Both the position numbers and the translations under genes were made by a program. Of a DNA stretch of 64,000 nucleotides, positions 27,806-39,784 are shown one piece after another. Numbering within the stretch: the first letter of the stretch is position 1; every line of letters starts with the position of its first letter. The notes below the pieces were generated by a model. The model saw nothing but the letters and a program-made list of their open reading frames with translations. It was not told where the DNA came from and did no database searches. Origin of the DNA: Urechis unicinctus (Eukaryota; Annelida; Polychaeta; Xenopneusta; Urechidae); assembly GCA_034190875.2 (NCBI GenBank), contig CM067354.1, positions 45,860,245 to 45,924,244 of the forward strand, read 5' to 3'.

Positions 27806-27824
27806 GGTGGCGCTATCTGATTGG
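27806..27824 (-). promoter_or_regulatory. ER-stress response element (ERSE)-like site of PDIA3
   Basis: On the minus strand the site reads CCAAT, nine bases, CCACC. The consensus is CCAAT-N9-CCACG, so spacing is exact and one base differs. It lies 101 bp upstream of the start codon and has further CCAAT boxes beside it (27831 region and 27844). In other animals this element binds NF-Y with ATF6 or XBP1 and drives ER chaperone genes; use here is inferred. Confidence 0.6.
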
Positions 27825-28012
27825 TTGACGATTGGAAATTTCAACCAATGGCTTGTTTTGACACATCCGCACACGTGTCTGTTCGTGAATCTCTCATGTG
27901 GGACTGAAACGTTCACAACGTCTGTTGTTAAAACGTATTTATGCCCACACGTTGCAATGATTCCATTGAGATCGATATTGTGTCATCTTGTTCAGCCACC
28001 GCTATCGTACGA

Positions 28013-30165
<2,153 letters not shown>

Positions 30166-30172
30166 AAATAAT

Positions 30173-30339
<167 letters not shown>

Positions 30340-30376
30340 TCATTTATCACATATATACGAATATTAGGATTTTTAG

Positions 30377-30570
30377 TGGGGGGGGGGGGGTAGGGTTCTT
30401 TTCCCCTCAATTGTGGACCTTTCTCCGGTACGTTTACGCGCGTCTTGGATGTGCGCAGCTTTGTAAATGGTCGAAATCTGTTATGCGCAGCAACACAAAT
30501 GCGATAGAGTAAGGCGAACCTTTCTGGGCGAACCCCTCGAACCCCCCCCCCCCCCCCTGGTTACGGGCCT

Positions 30571-30572
<2 letters not shown>
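30377..30572. repeat. Segment bounded by poly-G and poly-C, between (TA)n tracts
   Basis: A run of 13 G begins near 30378 and a run of about 15 C ends near 30557, with about 165 bp of unique sequence between. The right flank GGTTACGGGCCTGG resembles ends of short repeats frequent in marine invertebrates. The adjoining (TA)n tracts at 30174-30336 and 30573-30672 extend the inverted symmetry. Confidence 0.55.
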
Positions 30573-30653
<81 letters not shown>

Positions 30654-30672
30654 ATATATATATATATATATA
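30573..30672. repeat. (TA)n microsatellite
   Basis: About 50 TA units with one TCTA interruption near 30650. Confidence 0.97.
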
Positions 30673-31048
30673 TTTGCCGGTTGACTATCCTCTATCTGGA
30701 ACGTGTGAGGCTGAGCGTGTTTCGGTTTCCGGATTTTACGGATTTCGGAATGCCTTTTTTGTACACCCATCCATTTGTGGAACTTTGGGGACGTACAACC
30801 GAGTGTAAATCATAACGTGGTGTACGAACACCGTCTTGTCCACTTCCACCATGAGATTGTAAATATAGACAAACGGGTGCATTAAAAGTCGCAAGCGTGC
30901 TTCAACGTTGTTTAGGGATGGTGAATCTAATGAAACGGTCAAAACGAAGCAATTTTGTGGGGTGGGGTTCAAATAACATAAATTTCGTCATTGCGGCATA
31001 CACTCTAAGCCTTCAGCTGAGAATACCTGGGCTATCGTCTAAACAGTT

Positions 31049-31297
31049 TTGACACAAATAGCTGGAATGACTGAAGATCGTCTCCCAGCATGGGCCTTTT
31101 CCGAATACATGTTGCTTGAGCCTCGAAGTCTCTCCTTGTCACATCTAAAAGAGGAGATAGTCCAATCCACAAATGTCACCGTGGGCATCGATGGAACCAC
31201 CAAGCAAGGCCACCACTATGGAGCTGTCAAGATGACCCTGAACGACAAGAGCCTAGTTCTAGGTATGCAAGAGATAGGGGGCGGGGAAGCAACATAG
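31049..31297 (+). pseudogene. Short fragment of a transposon-like protein
   Basis: An 82-aa frame with EMLLEPRSLS-type spacing followed by VTVGIDGTTKQGHHYGAVK. It resembles the core of a multicopy, probably transposase-derived protein family of marine invertebrates; after the stop the frame seems to resume as NGDIFKKMLANMLT. There is no start context, promoter or neighbouring exon. I could not assign a superfamily, so this is tentative. Confidence 0.35.
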
Positions 31298-31299
31298 AA

Positions 31300-32400
31300 C
31301 GGCGACATCTTCAAGAAGATGCTTGCCAACATGCTAACTTCATCACAAGATAACCACATACATGAAGTTATTGTTAAGGCGGCATGCTAGTCGTACATTA
31401 AAGTCATCAGATTTTTTTCCCCTTTCGAATATATTTTCAGTGTACCCCAACATTAACAAAAACATCCATTTTAACAGACCTTCCCGTATGCGTTAAGACG
31501 CAAATGACACACTCTTAAAAAATCGAGTTTCACGGTTTACACAGCTAAGAGATGAAATCTAAATCAGTTAAACGTATAATTTTCTAGACTTTCTGTCGTT
31601 TCATATATAATTTCATTGACAGTTACAAACCCGTGGAAAAAGGTGAAAAATTAGCTATGCTCAAAATAATAGAGGTGTGACAGCATTAGTTGCGATAAAT
31701 GTTCAATGAGAGATTGCATGTGTGCTGACACTTGCATATCCTTTATTTGTGCACTTACATTGGGACATTGGGTTTGTGAGGGTGGGTGTGGGTATCACTA
31801 TGGAATTTTTCAAAATGACCGCGTTTTCTTCATGACATTGAGATTTGTAGGACGATAAAATTACTGCTTGTCTTCAGAATTTTCTCAAACTTTGCACAAA
31901 CCTGGGTACATAAATGGTCTTGATTAGACATAAAAAAATAGTACATATTACCGACATATATTTTGAGCTAGAGTCCAAAAACTGTAAAATAAAATGACAC
32001 TATTCGTCTCCGCATCATGGTTTAAGGATGAAAAAAATACTTTTTGCAATCATACTTTTCTCAAACTATGCACATATGTATGTATACACATGACCTTATT
32101 TTAGACATAAAAACGCGACGTGTTTGTGAGTTTATTTTCTTGTTAGAGCAAAAAATATATGAACAAAACAGCACTTTAAAAACCTGCTCCAACCTTCTAT
32201 TGTTAATAAAGTATGTGTCTTTCACCTACTTTTCACCTCAGTAATGATGGTAGCCCAAGGACTCCTGCCTCTTTGTGCAGCTGACGTAGATTATTCACGG
32301 CGGAAGTGGACAATACGTTTTTTCTAACACGATCTGTTATCTCCAACGATTTAGCAACGTTATGATTCACACACTTGCAATGACGTCTGCATAAAATTTC
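31300..32400. other. No feature seen
   Basis: AT-rich unique-looking sequence with no gene, splice-compatible exon or recognised repeat. Confidence 0.5.
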
Positions 32401-33205
32401 GGCCACTGAACGAATGGTGTTCTGTGGTGTTTTGAGCGCGGGAAGGTTACGGCTAAAATAATAATCTGTTCATGTTTAATTCGTCTAGATATATTGCATT
32501 CTTGTGTGCGATCCAGTTGAACACCAGTACCCAGTTTAGGCGCGCTCGATTGGTCACGTCGACGTACGTCGAATGCGCCGTGGTTTGAGACTCGGCAATG
32601 GTCGGGCATTAGGAGCAGTAGGCAAGGCACTCGTCCCTGGTGTTTTGATGATCTGATGCCACCTTAGGGGCGAGGGTCCGTATAGCAGAATCTTTAAGAA
32701 TATAAGCAAATATGCTCCTTCTCGCATATCCATAAATGTTTTAACATCAATCTTGCCTACAGTGCAACAACAGTCATACTCCTTAATCAACAGAATCAAC
32801 GAAATCCAAAACAATTTTAAGAATTGTTGTCCAACATGGCTACCGCGCGAATCCAAATCCTGAGCGATATCACAGCGAATTTACAAAATTATGTTGCATT
32901 GTGGGAGTCGGCCATGTTGAGTTTCTGAACAAAGTTTCTTGATGTGCCGTATTTAACTGCTCAAACAGAACAATTAGACAACACTGTAGTTATAGAAACA
33001 GTCCTCGTGTCATTTTGTGATATAATCTTTCATTTTGTCACAAATGTGTTGGTATGGATGGCTTTTGTAAGTTTTTATCTGTCATTTTGACTTCAGAACC
33101 TTAGAAATTTCGCAGGCGGCTCTTCGCCTCTACATCGCGGATGTGAGAGATAGTAAGTAGTAAATAGCGCGGCGTTGTCAGAGGCGGAGTTTCTTTGCCT
33201 ATAGA
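32400..33205 (-). repeat. Divergent family A repeat, inverted copy
   Basis: On the minus strand this region follows the order of 14345-14640: the TTTGCCTATAG/TTTACTAC block at 33120-33205, then, after about 440 bp absent from the other copy, the GCATCAGATCATCAAAACAC block (32640-32660), GAGTGCCTTGCC and AAACTGGGTACTGG. It shows that the sequence duplicated at 14.5-20.7 kb belongs to a dispersed family. Confidence 0.55.
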
Positions 33206-33399
33206 AGCAGACGTCAACATCTGGTGTCAATTATTAAGGAATATTACAAATAAGCAGAGAAAAACAAGGTGAGAATGCTATATCGGTTCATTGTTTGTGA
33301 ATATACATCTTTCAATGGATAGCTGAGCATTACAGAACAATACCTGCACAAAAAATATAATATCAGCTGCATCCGAAGGTGATCAATCGATACCCTTAA

Positions 33400-34515
33400 T
33401 CGAGAATTAGCACAACAATTTTCAGTTCGGAAACATCCCCTAGTTATAAATTGATAGCAACTGTTGCTAAGTTATGCATCTGTATATTATTCGTTTCCGG
33501 TTGCATTGTTGAACAAACGATGACGGCAAAGCCGGTAACCAAGGCAACGACAAACAATGATAATGTACATTTAGTCTACCAACTGCATTTAGAAGACGCC
33601 ATTTCACAGCTGTTATTAAAATCACATTTTCCTAATCTTCCTAGATTATTCGCCATGTCTGTAGAGTCGGCTGAAAGAAACAGGAAAGGAAATAGGAGAC
33701 TGGTGCGTTTTCTGGCCTTTATTTTGCCTAAGTGTATACTCTCTGGCAAAGTTGAATATGGAGCTGAATCTGGAAAACGTTCACGGAAGACTTCATGGAT
33801 CCACAACAGGAAACATCGTCGCGTGGCGCCCTTCGACAGCAGAGGAGACATCAAGAAGGTTGATTCAAATGTAGTCGCTACTTACTCCAGCTGCTCAGTC
33901 GCTACTGCCCCCAGCTCCCCGGATGCATGGCTCCATGATTCTAGTGTGAAAGACAAGGCGGTTAGATTGAACCCCTTCACGCCTCTACCTCGTCATCTCG
34001 TGCCAGCCCACCTCTGGCCCCTGCTTACAGGAAGCCCCGATATTGAGGATGTGGCACGTTCTGTCTGCCAGCATGGCGTATCTGCTTCTGATGATACAGT
34101 CAAGCCCAACATGTTGATGCCGTTAGAAGCCCCAACACGATGCTGTCGTATTCAGAGTGAAAGCCAATATGCCGATGTCTTGACAACTTCAAAGACAGTA
34201 GTTGCGCAAACTGTTGCGGGTGACAGCGGTAACGATTGCATCTTCACAAGTATTTTGTACCCGGACCCTGAATATGTCGGCATTACAAAGTCCCTTGTGG
34301 ATTCGTCAAACATTATTCACTTGCCCACGCCATTTGAAACCCAGGTTAGATGTCGAATTCCCAAAAACACAGTTCCAGGGCATGGCTTGTCCGAACTTGT
34401 CTTCAAGGAAAAGGGGTTACTGCATACGTGGTTAAAGTGGATATCATCGGCAATGATGCCTCTGATTGTGTTGGCCCTTGTAATTGCATGGACCCTGATA
34501 ATAATAATAACCTGA
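33400..34515 (+). CDS. Uncharacterised protein with a C-terminal membrane segment
   Basis: An open frame of about 370 codons. The first in-frame ATG is at 33520, giving 331 aa. A hydrophobic, signal-like stretch (LCICILFVSGCIVEQ) lies upstream of it in frame, and a possible acceptor TTTTCAG sits at 33418-33424. The true start may therefore be in an earlier exon. The protein is basic near residues 80-130, then Ser/Cys-rich without known motifs, and ends in a strong hydrophobic segment (MMPLIVLALVIAWTLIIIIT). A different frame just downstream (34526-34627) reads acidic, ENDLVDTKDDLENDDDY, and could be a displaced tail after slippage in the ATAATAATA run. I do not recognise the family; a decayed gene is possible. 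Confidence 0.45.
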   Translation, partial: SRISTTIFSSETSPSYKLIATVAKLCICILFVSGCIVEQTMTAKPVTKATTNNDNVHLVYQLHLEDAISQLLLKSHFPNLPRLFAMSVESAERNRKGNRRLVRFLAFILPKCILSGKVEYGAESGKRSRKTSWIHNRKHRRVAPFDSRGDIKKVDSNVVATYSSCSVATAPSSPDAWLHDSSVKDKAVRLNPFTPLPRHLVPAHLWPLLTGSPDIEDVARSVCQHGVSASDDTVKPNMLMPLEAPTRCCRIQSESQYADVLTTSKTVVAQTVAGDSGNDCIFTSILYPDPEYVGITKSLVDSSNIIHLPTPFETQVRCRIPKNTVPGHGLSELVFKEKGLLHTWLKWISSAMMPLIVLALVIAWTLIIIIT

Positions 34516-36260
34516 ATGAAGAAGTGATCCAGAAAATGACCTGGTTGACACCAAGGATGACCTTGAGAATGATGACGACTATCATATTGTTATCGGAAAT
34601 ATATATCATGAGCTCAGGTTCCCCTGAATCCGAAAAGATCGGAATTAGGAACATGGATCAAGGCGGACAATACAGACTTTGTTTAATCATGACAACGGCG
34701 TGGAAGATACCCTTAAAGCCTTGGCATGGCTGTATTATGTGACTACCTCGTTGAGAATGCTCTGTGAGCGCTTAACGCAATTACCTACCAGTCTGTGATT
34801 CAATGTTTGAGATATTATATTATAATACCTGTCATTAAAACAAGGAAACTTGTATGACTGTATGTCGCCTTGATTTTGTGGTTCGCATTTCAGAAGCTCA
34901 CAGTATCATTCATTGCATCCCGCAATAATCACACGGGCTAATACCGTGTGGTCACAGCACCGCGCAGGCGCCGGTTTTGAGGTTCTTTATATAGGCTGCG
35001 CAAATAATTACGATTCTGGATGTTTGCATCGTAACAAGAAACATTTTATTTTTAAGTCACTGGAAAACTTTATCAGATGTGGCATTATTTTGACCAACCA
35101 CGGTCAAACCAAAAATAATCATTTTATTCACAAGAACAGTCATTAACTTGACCAGATCCCTCGACACCAGGATCTACCAGCAACATTCCGCCAGCTACTC
35201 CTTTGTCAAGTGACCTTACACAGCGCCTAGGTTGCTTCACACACCCAGAACAAATACCTTTTGACCAAAAGTTGTTTTACAATCAACCATTTGCCAATCC
35301 TCTGAAAGGACTATGGATTTGCTCTGGGGAAAATCAGACAATTTGGTTGCTGATTCAACAATCACACTCTCTGACCATGATGCACAATGTGTGATTATTG
35401 AGGAACTTATTTTATGATTTATTTCAAATTATGATTCAGACTCATTTGTCTCATTTATCAAAAGGTTCGATCAATATGAGTAAATGCATTTTAGCTTTAA
35501 GCACTGCAAAAGCATTTTTTGTACAGTTAAAAAGATATCAAAACTTATACTTACTCTCAAACATACCTGTCCATCTGTTTACAGGATCGTTTAGAGTGTC
35601 TGTGGTGAGTGATTCTATGTTGCGGGAGATGAAGTTGCCTGAGTTTGTTAATATCACCACGGGTGATTCTAATTTGAGACAAAGGTACTGGATTTATCCT
35701 AATTCTCCCCAAAGAACCCCTTTCTCTGTAACGCTCAAATCCAGGGAAGTATAACTACCTCCCATATAGACTGCGCAACCATGGTTTACTTGCGCCGTCG
35801 TGGACTGCAAGGCCGATGCTCGCAAGAAAACAATAAAACACCCGTGGATGAAAGTAAAGTTTCCGGCAACTGTATTACTGGCGTGACAACTATATAGACT
35901 GTGTAATTGCAATTGCCAAAATACAGATGCTCTTGTAGAATACTCTCCAGACGGCTGAAGTTGGCAACATTTTGGAGCACTATCTTATGATAATCTCTGT
36001 GTTTGAGAACTGCTCCCAATGTGCTCATTGCGACGTGACGTTCACAGAGAAGTTCAGAATACGATTGACACTTTCGGCGAGGTCTTTGATGCTATAGAAA
36101 CACGCAAAAAGAATGCGCACAACAACGCAGGAACTTTAAACAGCAACTGGTAAAGCGCGAACATAGCGCTGACAGCTTGACAGGCAGAGAAACACGCCCC
36201 CAATTCCGGTAAAAATCGCTGTGCGCGACGGTGGGCCTCCTAGCGGCCGCGACGGGAACC
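34516..36260. other. No gene seen
   Basis: Short frames only (longest 130 aa, overlapping the gene above). Two short AT-rich stretches and a stretch near 35700-35790 look like repeat debris. No splice-consistent coding unit was found. Confidence 0.45.
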
Positions 36261-36264
36261 CGAC

Positions 36265-36600
36265 TATGTGAATGCTCCTATTAACTGCCTTGCCGTTGCG
36301 AACCAGAGCATCTTTGGGACTGACCACGGAATCAGCAATTATTTTTTTTCATTTGCGAAGCTTAAAAAACTTACTTCGGTATATGGATGGGTCCCTTGTA
36401 ACTCCTAGATATGATTTGGGATCATTAATTTTGGTATATGTATTGGTGACCCTTTTAAAAATTTTGTATATAAATGGTTCTTTTTTTCTGAGGTTTGGTA
36501 TGTAAATGGTTCCCTTTTCTCACTTTGGCTTGGTATAGATATGGTGCGGTTTTTGTTTCCCATGGCGGCACACCCCTAACCTTTTCCAAGGAGAGATGGT
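36265..36600 (+). repeat. Dispersed repeat family B, copy 1
   Basis: Closely matches 55310-55805 in reverse. Shared landmarks in order: AACTGCCTTGCCGTT, CCAGAGCATC-TTGGGACTGA, CGGTATATGGATGGGTCCC, GGTATAGATATGGT and CATGGCGGCACACCCCTA. The middle is a chain of 40-50-bp subunits, each built on GGTATATG-ATGG. Confidence 0.75.
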
Positions 36601-36727
36601 GGTGGGACATGTGAGAAGTATCGCTTTCACTCCACAAATATTTCATGATTATTACGAGCGCTTATAAAACTGTCAATACCTGTCCGATGGTAATAAAAAT
36701 TGCATAACATGTTTCTGAGACAGTTTT

Positions 36728-36915
36728 AATCGCATCCTAAGATTTCATGGAAGTCGATGGCGCCACTTCCGATTACGAAAGCATCAAACTTTTCAAAACA
36801 TGACAGAAGTATAATAATTCGATTTTAAAACAGTTTACATATTATAAAATGTAATGTAACTGTAAACTTAAATATGTGTTGCTGTAAATAATGCATTGTT
36901 AAAAAAAGTCTAGCA
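36728..36915 (+). repeat. Dispersed repeat, copy 2 (partner at 5538-5745)
   Basis: Same element as 5538-5745 (CGCATCCTAAGATTTCAT start, GTAAATAATGCAT end). It follows family B copy 1 closely. The sequence from 36916 to 37920 holds no recognised gene. Confidence 0.6.
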
Positions 36916-37924
36916 GGTCTTTCTGGTAGCGAAATCTTTTTAATTTCGCAATTCATTTACTAATTATCGTCCGATTGTAAGACAATTAACAATTGAAAGC
37001 TGAATCAATAATCAAACTTTTATAACTGACATATCTAATCAAACTATTCGTCGTTTTCAACATTTTTAATCATAAATATCGGTTCAATAGTCATAAAAAT
37101 TGGGCGAGGTGCTGTCATAGACAGCGCGAATCTCTAATCCTTTAACTTGATAGATTTATATGCCGTCACTTGCGGTTGCGTACCAATTAAATTTAAAACG
37201 GGACTGAAATCTGTAGTTAACGCGTCGTTTTTCCGTCGTTGATGGTTGTAACGTAAATTGGTTTTCATTCGATGGAAGCCTATTCAATTCTGAACGAATG
37301 ATCAAATTCGTTTAATGTAAATTATCTTTAGTTTTCTCACAAAGTAAGGTTGAAGTCAAGCGGGTGTCATTACCGCTGGGTTTTAATGGTTTGTTTACAG
37401 CAGCATACATATCATGCTGTACCAAGGTCGCTGCCACTCTCTGCTCGCCTCACGGCACGCGGTCAAGTATGGTACGCCACGGGATTTGGTTTTTTTTAAA
37501 CTCATCCTAGACACAGCAAAGTCATTGTCAACCTATCATGGCCCCGGACAGCATGATTTCATTAATACATTTGATCGCTTATAAAATTATCAATATACGT
37601 TCGATGATGATGAACATTAATTAAATTGTGGTTGCCAAAAAATTAAAATCTTGACCGTTTATTGGCCGATACAGTTCGCTAAGTTCTACCAAGTACCAAA
37701 TGTCCTCTAGGCTTAGTGTGTCCGTCAGTTTAGGCTCTAACCTTACAGATTTAACAGCTCCGATGTTTACGTCATTTTGGTGTGGAAAAGTCGCGCCTCT
37801 GCTTGTACCAGAGACTAGGTCGTGTACGGGTTTCACCCTACATTTGATACATCAGATCATGGAGAAACACGAGTCACAGCGACTTCGCCTTCCTAACGTC
37901 TGTATGGTCGCGCATGGTCATGTA

Positions 37925-38100
37925 TTTCATTTAGGTATATGAACGAATCACTTTTTTCTTATTCAGTATATCAATGAATCCATCTTTTTAAAGATAAGGT
38001 ATATCGATGAGTCTCTTTTCATCACTTTGGGATGGACTAGATATGGGTACGATTTTTTGCCCCATGACGGTTCATCCCAATCCCTTTTCTAGGACACCCC
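37925..38100 (+). repeat. Dispersed repeat family B, divergent copy
   Basis: Weakly preserved GGTATAT subunits followed by GACTAGATATGGGTACG and CATGACGGTTCATCCC, matching the order in copy 1. The stretch after it, to about 38740, shows no gene. Confidence 0.5.
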
Positions 38101-38775
38101 CAGGTTTAAGTCCAGGCAGAATCATGCTTTATGTCTGCTTACATAAATCTTAATAAATAGGAATATGATTACCAATTCTCCAGAATTTTGTTTGCTCATA
38201 TCATACAGCTCTGTGCTTCGTCAGCGGGGCAGTTTCCAAATTGGTAAAGACCGTTATGATTTTCCGCCTCTGTGCTTCGGGATAGTTATATCATAGCGTA
38301 AAAAACAGAACGGCCCTATTAGCCTCAGTAGCCGCTCTTAATTTATAATCATATGCATACGTGTATAATATCAGAGTTTCTTTGCATTTCATCTACCTCT
38401 AAGAGAAAGATACTTGTTTAAATGTCATACGAACAGGGAAACATCATAATATATGTCGAGAGGGTGTATTAGTGTGACTGGTATTCGCCAGATTCGATCC
38501 ACCAACGCGTCTCCTTGGTGACTACCAAGTTTTCTTTACCATATCCCGTTAAGAGCACGTAACTCATCTGGGTGGTCGCGGTTTAGCCAGCATCGAATGT
38601 CAAAGCTTATTGTGCGAACATCTCGACAAACAAAGGCAACGTTTTTGTATATCAATAAAGAGAATCGTGTCATTGAGTTCACGCCGCAGGGTGTTCAGTT
38701 GAAGGGCCTTTAAAGGGTTTCTGCTCATCGAATACGGATGAGTGTAGACTTTAAACAAGAATCAACTCCCCTGGG

Positions 38776-38960
<185 letters not shown>

Positions 38961-39050
38961 TTTTTTATTCATTTTTACCTCTAGCATTGTATGCGAAACC
39001 CCGTATATAAAGTCCGTATAAAAGTACGTAATAACTCTTAGAGACAATCG

Positions 39051-39232
39051 CAGGGGCGTAGCAAGCGATACGCACTTACGCACGTGCGTAGCATCAATTT
39101 GAAAAGTGAAAAATAAATATGGCCAAAAATGGCATCAAAGTCAAAAGCTAAGGGAGTTAGACTTTAATGTCTGGAAATGTAGATTTCTAAATGTCTGTGC
39201 GTAACATTCTATCAAGCCTGGCTACGCCCCTG
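39051..39232. mobile_element. 182-bp MITE with perfect terminal inverted repeats
   Basis: Ends CAGGGGCGTAGC (39051-39062) and GCTACGCCCCTG (39221-39232) are perfect 12-bp inverted repeats. The pentamer AATCG flanks both sides (39046-39050, 39233-39237) as a likely target duplication. There is no coding content. The termini resemble hAT-type MITEs, but hAT elements make 8-bp duplications, so the superfamily is open. Confidence 0.85.
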
Positions 39233-39277
39233 AATCGCCATGTATTTTTAAAGCGTTCACGAGGCTGATAACATTTG

Positions 39278-39470
<193 letters not shown>

Positions 39471-39784
39471 GCAACGAGTATATATGGGATGCTATGACGT
39501 CGGTTATGTGTATAACTTAGTATTTAATGTAAATTTTCATGGCACGAAGCAGCTGTTTTTGTCATAATTACCTAATCGCTCAGGCCTACCATTACATCAA
39601 GATATCCAGCTAATAAAGTAAAGTGAAGTTAAGAGTGCCCCCACCAACTCTTCACACTTTGCATACAAGTTCGTTCGCGGGAGGCCCATGGTTGTTAGCA
39701 ATCCTTGTGGGTAAGCTCAGATCTGCATCTGCACCCAACAGAGAAGGACCGTCGGACCGCTGTGCCGAGGAGTAAGCTTTCAAT

